Part shown: positions 8,465-16,846 of the stretch, piece by piece | Layout of the letters: every line of letters starts with the position of its first letter | How positions within the stretch are numbered: the stretch's first letter is position 1 | DNA from: Pseudobdellovibrionaceae bacterium | Lineage (GTDB): Bacteria; Bdellovibrionota; Bdellovibrionia; Bdellovibrionales; Bdellovibrionaceae | Assembly (NCBI GenBank): GCA_030158485.1 | Contig: JAOASS010000015.1 | Span: 6,760 to 61,313, forward strand | Reading direction: 5' to 3' | DNA: 54,554 nt | The notes under the pieces: model-generated | What the model was told of the DNA's origin: nothing | Seen by the model: only the letters and a program-made list of their open reading frames with translations | The model's database searches: none | Program-made: the position numbers and the translations under genes

Positions 8465-9534
8465 GTTGAACTCTGTTGTTTCAACGCTTCTGCTTGGAAG
8501 TGAGCCACAAGCGGATCCACTAAATTTTCAAAGGCCCCATTCATAATTGAATCTATTTGATGTGTCGTCAGACCAATTCTGTGGTCAGTAATTCTTGACT
8601 GAGGAAAATTATAAGTTCTAATTCGTTCAGATCGATCTCCTGTTCCGATTTGATCAAGTCTGACATCAGAAGCTTCTTTACGAACTTTATCTTCTTCAAT
8701 TTGTTTTAATTTCGCATAAAGAATTTGAAAAGCACGTTCTCTGTTTGAGCTTTGAGACTTTCCTTCTTGGCATCGAACTTCCAAACCGGAAGGTAAGTGT
8801 ACGACTCGAACTGCCGATTCTGTTTTATTGACTGACTGTCCGCCAGCTCCGCTAGATCGCATAGTTTCAATACGGACTTCACTCATGTTAATTTTAACTT
8901 CTTGTTCTTCAACTTCGGGAATGACCGCAACAGTTACAGTTGAAGTGTGGACACGCCCCGCCGATTCCGTTTTCGGAACGCGCTGAACCCTGTGAACTCC
9001 GGATTCATATTTTAGTTTCGAATAAACACTTTCACCCGTAACTGAAGCAATAATTTCTTTAGCGCCACCAACATTCCCAGATGAAAACGAAAGGAGTTCA
9101 ACTTTCCATCCCAGCGTTGTTGCGTAATAAGAATAGCCCCTAAAAAGTTCTTCTGCAAAAAGTGAAGCTTCGTCACCACCCGCTCCAGCGCGAATTTCTA
9201 AAATAATATTTTTGTCATCATTAGGATCTTTAGGAATAAGAAGTAATTTCAGTTCTTGTTCCAGCGCCGGCATGGCAGATTCAATTTCGCGATTTTCTTC
9301 TTTTAAAAGTTCTTTCATTTCTGGGTCCGATTCGGTTCCCAAAAGTTTTTTATTCGCCTCAAGCGCTTCTGTTTTCTTTTTGAAGTCTCTGTAAACTGTG
9401 ACGATTTTTTCTAAGTTCGCGACTTCTTTCATCAAAGCTCGATATTGCTTTTGATCCGCAGCAATATCAGGCTTTTGCAGCATCATTTGCACATGTTCAT
9501 ATCGATTTTCAACATCTTCTAATTTTGAATACAT
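8461..9534 (-). CDS. prfA: Peptide chain release factor 1
   Basis: RF1 ends translation at UAA and UAG. The product is 357 residues. It contains the peptidyl-hydrolysis motif GGQ at 231-233 ([12 protein letters not shown]) and the stop-codon-reading PxT tripeptide, here Pro-Lys-Thr at 187-189 within [12 protein letters not shown]. The N-terminal 100 residues form the charged helical domain. An AGGA-type ribosome binding site is 5-6 nt before the ATG. A strong hairpin about 30 bp upstream separates it from rpmE, so it may have its own promoter or depend on read-through. The prmC gene overlaps its end. Confidence 0.96.
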   Translation of the reverse strand: MYSKLEDVENRYEHVQMMLQKPDIAADQKQYRALMKEVANLEKIVTVYRDFKKKTEALEANKKLLGTESDPEMKELLKEENREIESAMPALEQELKLLLIPKDPNDDKNIILEIRAGAGGDEASLFAEELFRGYSYYATTLGWKVELLSFSSGNVGGAKEIIASVTGESVYSKLKYESGVHRVQRVPKTESAGRVHTSTVTVAVIPEVEEQEVKINMSEVRIETMRSSGAGGQSVNKTESAVRVVHLPSGLEVRCQEGKSQSSNRERAFQILYAKLKQIEEDKVRKEASDVRLDQIGTGDRSERIRTYNFPQSRITDHRIGLTTHQIDSIMNGAFENLVDPLVAHFQAEALKQQSST

Positions 9535-9564
9535 AATTTTCCTATTTTAGCATGTGCCAAAATA

Positions 9565-9590
9565 AAAATGCGGCGAAAGTGCCGCATTTT
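9565..9590 (-). terminator. Hairpin terminator between rpmE and prfA
   Basis: A perfect 10-bp stem (AAAATGCGGC / GCCGCATTTT) with a 6-nt loop is followed by T-rich sequence on the minus strand. It lies 31 bp downstream of the rpmE stop and 30 bp upstream of the prfA start. It should end the rpmE message or set the ratio of rpmE to prfA transcript. Confidence 0.75.
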
Positions 9591-9620
9591 GATGGTAATT
9601 CAATTTAATGGAGTCGCAAT

Positions 9621-9866
9621 TTATTTTTTTGCGTACTTCTTTTTGAAACGGTCAATACGACCTTCCATATCCATTACACGTTGCTTACCTGTGTAAAAAG
9701 GGTGCGAAGCAGAAGAAATTTCTACTTTAACAACTGGATACGTTTTGCCATCTTCCCATTGAGAAGTTTCTTTAGAGTCTAAAGTTGATTCCCCTAAAAA
9801 AGAGAAGTCACAAGATACGTCTTTGAAAATTACAATTTGCGTTTTTGGGTGAATTTTTTCTTTCAT
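9621..9866 (-). CDS. rpmE: 50S ribosomal protein L31, type B (zinc-free form)
   Basis: L31 bridges the two ribosomal subunits. The 81-residue product starts [16 protein letters not shown] and contains [10 protein letters not shown], diagnostic of L31. It has only one Cys and no CxxC pairs, so it is the type B paralogue (RpmE2 class) that does not bind zinc. If it is the only copy in the genome, it is the housekeeping L31. It lies between rho and prfA, a widespread position, and is followed by a strong terminator. An AAGGA ribosome binding site precedes the ATG. Confidence 0.93.
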   Translation of the reverse strand: MKEKIHPKTQIVIFKDVSCDFSFLGESTLDSKETSQWEDGKTYPVVKVEISSASHPFYTGKQRVMDMEGRIDRFKKKYAKK

Positions 9867-10013
9867 TACCAGATCCTTACTTGTAGCGGTCGATAAAACA
9901 GAAGGAATTGTATATCAATTCCGACAAGCCCTGTCGAGAATATTCTGATTTTAATAATCCCCTTTAGTTTCAAATGCTTAGCTAAAACTATAGGAGGTGC
10001 TTAAGTAGACTTA

Positions 10014-11903
10014 TTAAGATCCGCCGCCGCCCATGGCTTTTAAGAAGTCTAAGTTCGTCTTCGTTTGACCGACCTTACCCATCAAAAATTCCATCGCATC
10101 AACAACGTTCATTGGTGATAAAACTTTTCTTAAAATCCAAAGACGATTAAGGTCGTTTTTATCTACTAACATATCTTCTTTTCTTGTTCCGGATTTATTA
10201 ATGTCCATACAAGGAAAAATACGTTTTTCCATCAACTTGCGATCCAAAATAATTTCTGAATTTCCTGTTCCTTTGAATTCTTCAAAAATAACTTCATCCA
10301 TACGAGATCCAGTATCAATCAAAGCCGTCGCAATAATTGTCAGCGATCCGCCCTCTTCAATGTTTCGAGCCGCTCCGAAAAATCTTTTCGGTTTTGGTAA
10401 AGCATTTGCATCCACACCACCGGTTAAGACTTTTCCAGAAGATGGCTGAACCGTATTGTAAGCTCTGGCAAGACGAGTAATTGAATCAAGTAAAATAACA
10501 ACGTCATGCTTGTGTTCAACTAGGCGTTTTGCTTTTTCGATGACCATTTCAGCTACTTGCACGTGACGACTTGGTGGTTCATCGAAAGTTGAAGAAACAA
10601 CTTCGCCCTTCACCGTTCGCATCATATCAGTTACTTCTTCCGGTCGTTCATCAATTAATAAAACGATCAATTTAACTTCTGGATGGTTAATCGTAATTGC
10701 ATTTGCAATATTTTGCATAAGAACCGTTTTACCAGTTCTAGGGGGCGCCACAATAAGAGCACGTTGGCCTTTTCCAATTGGAGCCATCAAATCCACAATA
10801 CGAGTCGTGTATTCTGCAGGATTATGTTCAAGCTTTAATCTTTGATTGGGATAAAGCGGAGTTAAGTTGTCAAAAAGAATTTTATCTTTACCTTTTTCTG
10901 TTGATTCAAAATTAAGTGAATCAACTTTTAAAAGCGCGAAGTATCGTTCGCCTTCCTTTGGAGGCCTGACTGTTCCTGCAACTGTATCACCTGTCCTGAG
11001 ACCAAATCTTCTAATTTGCGAAGGTGATACGTAAACATCATCCGGACCTGGAGAATAATTATAATCCGGTGATCTTAAAAACCCATAACCGTCTGGAAGA
11101 ATTTCTAAAACGCCGTCACCAAAAATATCAACGTTTAACTTAGCCGCTCTTTTTAGAATTTCAAAAATCATGTCCTGGCGACGAAGTCCCGCTGCATTTT
11201 CAATTTTCATTTTTGCGGCAAGGGTTGTCAGTTCTTGAATATTTTTAGTCTTCAGGCCCTTTGAGCTGAGCCAGCTTTTTTCATCTTCTGTTAATTGAAT
11301 ATCTGAAAGATCGACATCAACGGATCCGTGAGGTTCGCTGTGAGATTGAGGATGTTGTGGGGCCCCGCCCATGTTACGATCCCCGCGATCGCCACCATAA
11401 TGACTGCTTCCACTATCTTCTTGATAATCATTGTATTGCTGTGGACGTCTTTCTTTGTAGTCATTACGGTAACCGCCACTGCTGCCATGTCGATCGCGAC
11501 CGCCGCCGCGGTCATTGCGATCATTTCTGTCGCCGCCTCGATCATTTCTTTGAAAATGCTTTTTTTCAAAACGCTTGTTTTGATTATTATGCCGATTTTG
11601 GTTTTGGTTCTGACCCTGATTTTGATTCTGCGAAGGGCCAGGATTTTGATTTTGCGAAGAACCCGAAGTGGAGCTTGAATTCGGATTTTGCACTGGGCTT
11701 TGCTGTTGTGGTGCGGCTGTTGAAACTTCTGGCGCCTGGGGCGCGCTTGGAGCTTCAGCGATAGAAGTCTGTTTTTTTTCTACTGGAAGCGACTTTGCTT
11801 CTACTTTTTCTAGAGGAGCTATAGCAGTTGCTTCTTCAGTTGCTTTGGGACGTCCACGTTTTTTTGTAACCTCAGGATTTGAAGGACTTTTCGGTTCTGA
11901 CAA
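10014..11903 (-). CDS. rho: Transcription termination factor Rho with long disordered N-terminal arm
   Basis: Rho is a hexameric RNA-dependent ATPase that terminates transcription. The 629-residue product is about 200 longer than E. coli Rho. From about residue 205 the canonical fold is intact: the Rho_N helical domain (205-255), the cold-shock-like RNA-binding domain (260-335), Walker A at 387-393 (PPRTGKT) and the ATPase core to the end. Residues 1-205 are an added low-complexity arm. It has an AT-hook-like RGRP (16-19), an A/P-rich part, a Q/N-rich run (about 82-110) and an R/D/G/N-rich part (about 118-180). The start is TTG at 11903, with AAGGAG 7 nt upstream. The gene is probably autoregulated, as rho often is, but no signal is visible. 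Confidence 0.95.
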   Translation of the reverse strand: MSEPKSPSNPEVTKKRGRPKATEEATAIAPLEKVEAKSLPVEKKQTSIAEAPSAPQAPEVSTAAPQQQSPVQNPNSSSTSGSSQNQNPGPSQNQNQGQNQNQNRHNNQNKRFEKKHFQRNDRGGDRNDRNDRGGGRDRHGSSGGYRNDYKERRPQQYNDYQEDSGSSHYGGDRGDRNMGGAPQHPQSHSEPHGSVDVDLSDIQLTEDEKSWLSSKGLKTKNIQELTTLAAKMKIENAAGLRRQDMIFEILKRAAKLNVDIFGDGVLEILPDGYGFLRSPDYNYSPGPDDVYVSPSQIRRFGLRTGDTVAGTVRPPKEGERYFALLKVDSLNFESTEKGKDKILFDNLTPLYPNQRLKLEHNPAEYTTRIVDLMAPIGKGQRALIVAPPRTGKTVLMQNIANAITINHPEVKLIVLLIDERPEEVTDMMRTVKGEVVSSTFDEPPSRHVQVAEMVIEKAKRLVEHKHDVVILLDSITRLARAYNTVQPSSGKVLTGGVDANALPKPKRFFGAARNIEEGGSLTIIATALIDTGSRMDEVIFEEFKGTGNSEIILDRKLMEKRIFPCMDINKSGTRKEDMLVDKNDLNRLWILRKVLSPMNVVDAMEFLMGKVGQTKTNLDFLKAMGGGGS

Positions 11904-12189
11904 GATTGTCTCCTTGTTTATTTCAAGAGCTCTGTTTGAGTTTTAATTGTTTTAAATGTAATATTTATTTTTTGTTGGGTTGAGTTTGTTTGAAGGCCAG
12001 AATTCATCGCCACACTTTAGTTACTAGACTAATGGCAGGCCTGTGTTTCAGCCAATTTGCTAAATATCTATCGGACTGTCAACTTAATTTCTTAAATGAG
12101 CTTTATCGACGAACCTGGACTTTAAAGTGTCTACAATGGTTCCGATATACATCATAGACGGGCCACCCTACCGTGAAAAGGAGTTCCTA

Positions 12190-12552
12190 GTGGATTCGCA
12201 AGTTCCTGCACCGCGCACACCTTTAACTCTCGAAGTTTCTTTTCGCAAAAGTTATTCGCGAGAAGATACAAAAGGTGTGCTTAAAAATATTAGCATTTCG
12301 GGCGCTTTCCTTGATTTCAAAGATCATTCATTACGCACAAACGATAAGCTTCAACTCACTTTTGAGGTCAGTGGTCGAGTGCGTAAAATTGCAGCTCTAG
12401 TTGTTTGGACAAATACTGCTGGCTGCGGAATTAAATTTCAACCCGTTAACAACCGCGATGTGCAAATCGTTGATGATCTTATTTATTTTGTTGAAACAAG
12501 CCGTAGCGGTAAGAAAAACGTTCTCGATAAAATCTTTAAAAAAGTTTCCTAA
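12190..12552 (+). CDS. PilZ-domain protein (predicted c-di-GMP receptor)
   Basis: The 120-residue product is a single PilZ domain. It has a basic N-terminal stretch (FRKSYSRE) and the NxSxxG motif (NISISGAFLDF), followed by a small beta barrel ending GCGIKFQPV. PilZ domains bind cyclic di-GMP through these two motifs. The first motif here is RxxxxR or KxxxR rather than strict RxxxR, so binding is likely but not certain. I chose the GTG at 12190 because AAAAGGAG lies 6 nt before it; an earlier in-frame GTG at 12127 has no ribosome binding site. It is monocistronic, with a large bidirectional terminator shared with the convergent gene. Confidence 0.82.
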   Translation: MDSQVPAPRTPLTLEVSFRKSYSREDTKGVLKNISISGAFLDFKDHSLRTNDKLQLTFEVSGRVRKIAALVVWTNTAGCGIKFQPVNNRDVQIVDDLIYFVETSRSGKKNVLDKIFKKVS

Positions 12553-12560
12553 AAAACTCT

Positions 12561-12616
12561 CTGTGAGAATAAAAAAATCCACTCTTGGCAAGAGTGGATT
12601 TTTTTTATTCTCACAG
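12561..12616. terminator. Large bidirectional terminator, 26-27 bp stem
   Basis: An almost perfect inverted repeat spans 12561-12586 and 12590-12616 with only a 3-nt loop (GGC). One extra T in the right-hand T8 against the left A7 is the only defect. The internal A/T runs give a T tract in both directions. It lies between the convergent PilZ gene and the LysM gene, ending both. Confidence 0.88.
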
Positions 12617-12626
12617 AAACAGCTTC

Positions 12627-13985
12627 TTAGCCAACGTGAGTTTCGCCCAAAGCTTGTTCCATTTCTCTTTGCTTACGCTTTCTTCTTACCATAATGAGAG
12701 CTAACGCGCCCAAAACCATAGCTCCGACTGCTCCAACCGCAAGATTTGTGTCTTGTTCTGTTGTCGCAGCATCATCAACTGAGGCTTGTGTTGCTGATGC
12801 TGGAGGTGGTGGTGGCGGCGGTGGCGCCATATCCATACTTGGCGGAGGCGGTGGCGCATCCATCGGAGGAGGAGGTGGTGGTAAATCATTTCCTGCCATA
12901 TTATTCATGTCAGGCGGCGGTGGCAATTCCTGCGAAGGTGGAGGCAATTGTGCCATAGGATCTTCTGCTGGCGGAGCCATCGGTGGAGCTTCAGGAATAC
13001 TTGGCATTTCAGGAGCCGCTTGATCCGCTATCGGAGCAGACCCAGAGCTAGGCTGAGCCTCCCAATAGCGAAGCTCAATGCCTTCGCCGATATCTTGTTT
13101 TGATTCGACGCTATTGTAAGCCCAAACTTCTTTCCAAGCTTCTGGATATCCCAAAAGCTCTTGTGAAACTTTTCGAATGTTATCACCCGATTTAGAAATA
13201 TATGTTTTTGCTGGAACATTTTTTTCTTCAAAGTACGTCATAATCTGAGCGTTATCCTCTGGCCGAACAACAGACGCGTAATAAACTTTATCGCCGGGCT
13301 TAACTTCACGATTTGCATAAGTTGGATTAATTTTCTTCAGCTCACTTGTTCGATCGTCACCATAAAGAGTCTGACTAATTGATTCGAGCGAGTCTCCAGG
13401 TCGAGCAAAATAGATTCCGTTAACCCACTTACTTCCCATTTTCCAAGGAGAGCTTGCCATTTTTTGAAGAGTCCGAGACGGCTTAGGCAGATCTAAATCC
13501 GTTTCATCTTTCTGCTCCATTTGTTCAGGAGCTGCTTCTGCTACTTTTTCCATCGAAGCAGGAGGTGTCATTTCTTCGGCCCCCGTGGAAGGTGCTTCCA
13601 TCGCTAAGTCATTCGCAGCGGGTTCTGTTGTCATCGGTGGCGTTGGATCTGCCGAAGCCTGTGCATTTGCATCAGGTACAGGTTCTGTTGTCGCCGCACT
13701 GTCTGCGGTTTCGCCGAATGAATCAATCGTAAGCTGATCTTCTGTCGTTGTTTCGGCAACAGGCGCAGCGGGCTCCGTTGCAGCATCTGGACTTGTAACC
13801 GTTTCACCTGATTGTTCAGAATCGAGAGATTCATCGAGACTGTCAATGCCGGCATCACCCGCCATATCTTCTGCCGTTCCATCTTCTGCAATAACATCTT
13901 CGTTTTTTGAATCTTTAGATGTGCAGCTTGGCAATATGCCCAGTAAACTGATTGTTGCTAATGCGAGTATGAATTTCTTCATCAT
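12627..13985 (-). CDS. LysM-containing, proline-rich envelope protein with lipobox-like signal and C-terminal membrane anchor
   Basis: The product is 452 residues from the ATG at 13985 (AAGGAAG upstream). It has a signal sequence with a possible lipobox (ILPSC, Cys 21; Pro at -2 is unusual). An acidic, Ala/Pro/Thr-rich linker follows (about 25-165). Next come two LysM-like modules (about 185-245, YFARPGDSLESISQTLYG; about 255-305, YISKSGDNIRKVSQELLG). A segment very rich in Pro runs of four to eight residues follows (about 315-400). The C-terminus is one hydrophobic helix with a basic tail (IMVRRKRKQ). LysM binds peptidoglycan. Having both a lipobox and a C-terminal helix suggests an inner-membrane protein whose middle reaches the cell wall. 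Function unknown. Confidence 0.78.
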   Translation of the reverse strand: MMKKFILALATISLLGILPSCTSKDSKNEDVIAEDGTAEDMAGDAGIDSLDESLDSEQSGETVTSPDAATEPAAPVAETTTEDQLTIDSFGETADSAATTEPVPDANAQASADPTPPMTTEPAANDLAMEAPSTGAEEMTPPASMEKVAEAAPEQMEQKDETDLDLPKPSRTLQKMASSPWKMGSKWVNGIYFARPGDSLESISQTLYGDDRTSELKKINPTYANREVKPGDKVYYASVVRPEDNAQIMTYFEEKNVPAKTYISKSGDNIRKVSQELLGYPEAWKEVWAYNSVESKQDIGEGIELRYWEAQPSSGSAPIADQAAPEMPSIPEAPPMAPPAEDPMAQLPPPSQELPPPPDMNNMAGNDLPPPPPPMDAPPPPPSMDMAPPPPPPPPASATQASVDDAATTEQDTNLAVGAVGAMVLGALALIMVRRKRKQREMEQALGETHVG

Positions 13986-14083
13986 GCGATCTTCCTTGAT
14001 ACAGTTAAAAATGAAACTTCTGTCCCACCCAAAATATTGGAGCACGGTTCCTCATTGTATGCAAAACAGTTCCGGACCAGGGT

Positions 14084-14545
14084 CTAGCGCCAATCGAATT
14101 TATCACCGAGTTTAATATCATTTTTATTGAACCAGCCCTTTGGCACTTCAAGCGCAAAAAGAGCCGGACCACTGCTGACATAACTTGGAAAATTTTTTTG
14201 CATTAAACTTGCCGCAGTCATATCGGTTATTTGAAATAATATTTTATTTTGATCAAAATACCCTATACTTAAGTCAATATATGTATTCTTCATCCAAAAC
14301 GAGCGCACTTCCGGTGATTTGAAAACAAAAAGCATCCCTGAGTTTTTAGGCAACTTCGTTAGATACATAAGCCCATAACTTTGTTGCTCTTGGCTTTCAG
14401 CAACTTCAACACTAAGAACAATTTTGTTAATCACAATTTTTTTATTTGTAAAAACGGGTCGAGAACTTTGATTTGTAGCATATGTTGAAAATGTTAAAAC
14501 AAATGTACTAAGAAAAAGTGCCCAACACCTTGTGCGCAAGCCCAT
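14084..14545 (-). CDS. DUF192 family exported protein
   Basis: The 153-residue product begins with a basic N-terminus and a hydrophobic signal segment (about residues 7-24, ending STYA). A DUF192 domain follows, recognisable by GLMYLTKLPKNSGMLFVF and SFWMKNTYIDLSI and by a late LEVPKG. DUF192 proteins are small periplasmic or secreted domains of unclear function. The ATG at 14545 is preferred because AAGGAA is 7 nt upstream; an earlier in-frame start at 14569 is possible. It overlaps the end of the Ppx/GppA gene by 38 nt, so it probably belongs to the gatCAB-ppx operon. Confidence 0.85.
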   Translation of the reverse strand: MGLRTRCWALFLSTFVLTFSTYATNQSSRPVFTNKKIVINKIVLSVEVAESQEQQSYGLMYLTKLPKNSGMLFVFKSPEVRSFWMKNTYIDLSIGYFDQNKILFQITDMTAASLMQKNFPSYVSSGPALFALEVPKGWFNKNDIKLGDKFDWR

Positions 14546-15416
14546 AACGAATTCCTTTCGTTGAAACAAATATTTCTTTACTATTTAATCTTTCCAAAAG
14601 CTCATCAAGAATAACAGCTCCGGCGAAAATCACATCTGCTCGATCGCCAAATCCATATTTTATTTTGTTTTCTTCAACAGATGAAGATCGTAGTTTTTGA
14701 ATCCATTCTTTTAGAAGCGATTGGGACAGGCAATAGCCATCAATCTTTTGAGAATTAAAACCACCTATCGTTGCCGCCACCAAAGATGTTGGAGTTCCCG
14801 CAACTGCCCATATTTTTTCTGAATTTAGCGTTTGAATTTGCGTCCATGTTTTTTCTGATTGGGTTCTTATAATTTGTCTTAATTTTTTCTCTTCACTTTC
14901 TGAAACCGGCTGAGAACTAATGCTCTGTTCAGTTAATTTCACAGCTCCATAGGGCAAGCTCTGAGCCCATTCAATTTTGCCAATCTGACCCACAATGTAT
15001 TCCGTTGAACCGCCACCGATATCAATTAATAAAACTCTCTTGTTTTCATTTGGATCGATCGAGCCTTGAAAGCTCATTAGCGCTTCTTCTTGGCCTGAAA
15101 TAGTTGTAATTGGTATCTGGTGTTTCTGACAAATTTCTAAAAATTCAAAGGAATTTTCTGCTTCTCGTGCCGCCGCTGTTGCCACTGCGTGTATTTGATC
15201 AACCTGAAATTTTCTGATAATTTCAGCATACATTTTTAAACAACCATCAGCTCTTTTAAGTGCCTCTGGATGCAGTTTTTTTGTGTGGCCCAGGCCCTGA
15301 CCTAATCTGACAACTCTCATTTCGTCGTGCAGAACTTGAATTCCACCTTCAATTTTTTTTTCGACAATCAAACACAGGAATGAATTTGTACCCAAATCAA
15401 GTGCTGCAATTTTCAT
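14508..15416 (-). CDS. Ppx/GppA-family phosphatase (exopolyphosphatase-like)
   Basis: The product has the ASKHA sugar-kinase/actin fold: phosphate-1 loop at the N-terminus (ALDLGTNSFLCLIVE) and the Gly-rich phosphate-2 motif (LLIDIGGGSTEYIVG, about residues 130-144). At 302 residues it is the short two-domain form without the HD-like C-terminal domain of E. coli Ppx. The substrate could be polyphosphate or pppGpp; the sequence does not decide. Its ATG overlaps the gatB stop by 4 nt (ATGA), implying translational coupling to the amidotransferase genes. Confidence 0.88.
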   Translation of the reverse strand: MKIAALDLGTNSFLCLIVEKKIEGGIQVLHDEMRVVRLGQGLGHTKKLHPEALKRADGCLKMYAEIIRKFQVDQIHAVATAAAREAENSFEFLEICQKHQIPITTISGQEEALMSFQGSIDPNENKRVLLIDIGGGSTEYIVGQIGKIEWAQSLPYGAVKLTEQSISSQPVSESEEKKLRQIIRTQSEKTWTQIQTLNSEKIWAVAGTPTSLVAATIGGFNSQKIDGYCLSQSLLKEWIQKLRSSSVEENKIKYGFGDRADVIFAGAVILDELLERLNSKEIFVSTKGIRYGLAHKVLGTFS

Positions 15417-16846
15417 TTTTTTAATTTCTCTAGTAGTATTTTATTCACAAGATCCGGGTTCGCTTGTCCTTTTGAAGTTTTCATAACAGCGCCGACAAAA
15501 AAACCAATTAGTTTTTCTTTACCGCCTTTATAGTCGTGAACCTGCGAAGGATTTAAAGCTAAAACATCGTCAACTATTTTTTCGATTGTCGATGCGTCTG
15601 ATATTTGCACCATCTTTTTTTCATTTACAATAGCTTCCGGGCTTTTCCCCGATTTCCACATTTCAGAAAAAACAGACTTAGCAATTTTGCCGGAAATCTT
15701 TTCATTATCAATCATCTGAATCAACTGCCCTAAAGCTTCAGGCGAGACAGGCGCTTTTGAAATTATTGAATTATTTAAATTCAATTCTCTCATGACATCT
15801 GTCATAACCCAATTAGAGCTTGATTTATAATTGCCACAAATCTTTGCTGTTGCTTCATAATAATCAGCAAGCTCACGCTCTGTTGTTAAAACAAATGCAT
15901 CGTATTCTGGAAGGCCATGTGCGCTGATAAATCTTTGAGCTCTTGCAAGAGGCATCTCTGGAATTTCTGCTTTTAACTTTTTTATAAAATCTTCTGATAT
16001 GACAACGGGAAGAATATCCGGGTCTGGAAAATATCGATAGTCTTGCGCATCTTCTTTTTTTCGCATGGAAAATGTACGATTTTTATCCGGATCGTAAAGT
16101 CTGGTTTCTTGAATTACTTTTTGGCCTGACTCAAGAAGGTCTATCTGGCGGTCAATTTCATATTCGATAGCTTTTTCAATAAATCGAAATGAATTGATAT
16201 TTTTGATTTCGACTTTAGTGCCTAATTTATCTACTCCTTCTTTTTTCACACTGATATTCACATCACAACGTAAAGATCCTTCTTCTAAATTCCCATCACA
16301 AACATCCAAATAGCGAACAACCTGGCGAATTGCTTTCCCGTATTCTGCGGCCTCAGTGGCTGATGTGATTTCTGGGCCTGATACTATCTCAAGCAAAGGA
16401 ATGCCAGCACGGTTTAGATTAATTAAAGTGTAGTCCCCGTGATGTGTTGACTTGCCCGCATCTTCTTCCATGTGTGCTCGCGTAATGGAAACTCTTCTTT
16501 CTTGACCATTTACCATAAAAGTCAAAGCTCCATTTTCACAAATGGGCTGATCATACTGCGATATTTGATAGCCCTTGGGCAGATCTGGATAAAAATAATT
16601 TTTTCGAGCAAAAACAGATTTTTTTCGGATGCTACAATTAAGCGCCAAGCCCGTTAGCACAGAATATTCGATCACTTTCTTATTTAAAACAGGTAAAGTA
16701 CCCGGCATCCCGAGGGTAATTGGTGACGTGTTTTCATTGTCTGAGGCATCAAAATTTGTCGCGTCTGATGAAAATATTTTTGACTTTGTCCTGAGTTGCA
16801 CATGGGTTTCAATTCCAATAACAGCGTCGTATCCTCTATATGACAT
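15413..16846 (-). CDS. gatB: Aspartyl/glutamyl-tRNA amidotransferase subunit B
   Basis: GatB is the tRNA-binding and kinase subunit of GatCAB, which converts misacylated Glu-tRNA-Gln (and Asp-tRNA-Asn) to the amide form. The 477-residue product starts SYRGYDAVIGIETHVQL. It carries the conserved blocks LPKGYQISQYDQPI, GIPLLEIVSGPE, EGSLRCDVNISV and YRYFPDPDILP, then the C-terminal YqeY-like helical domain. The ATG at 16846 overlaps gatA by 11 nt; an in-frame TTG six codons upstream is less likely. gatC, gatA and gatB form one operon. Confidence 0.95.
   Translation of the reverse strand: MSYRGYDAVIGIETHVQLRTKSKIFSSDATNFDASDNENTSPITLGMPGTLPVLNKKVIEYSVLTGLALNCSIRKKSVFARKNYFYPDLPKGYQISQYDQPICENGALTFMVNGQERRVSITRAHMEEDAGKSTHHGDYTLINLNRAGIPLLEIVSGPEITSATEAAEYGKAIRQVVRYLDVCDGNLEEGSLRCDVNISVKKEGVDKLGTKVEIKNINSFRFIEKAIEYEIDRQIDLLESGQKVIQETRLYDPDKNRTFSMRKKEDAQDYRYFPDPDILPVVISEDFIKKLKAEIPEMPLARAQRFISAHGLPEYDAFVLTTERELADYYEATAKICGNYKSSSNWVMTDVMRELNLNNSIISKAPVSPEALGQLIQMIDNEKISGKIAKSVFSEMWKSGKSPEAIVNEKKMVQISDASTIEKIVDDVLALNPSQVHDYKGGKEKLIGFFVGAVMKTSKGQANPDLVNKILLEKLKK

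Noticed and set aside
8965-8980. Pro-Lys-Thr in the RF1 stop-codon recognition site
   Set aside because: The middle residue of PxT varies among functional RF1 proteins, so this is not evidence of a changed code.
11291-11764. Several long overlapping ORFs on both strands within the 5' part of rho
   Set aside because: They are produced by the low-complexity repeats of the Rho arm; their products are runs of hydrophobic or His/Asp residues with no start signals, while the rho frame continues into the conserved core.
12694-13023. Gly-rich ORF on the plus strand opposite the LysM gene
   Set aside because: It is the complement of the polyproline codons (CCN gives GGN); no ribosome binding site or family features.
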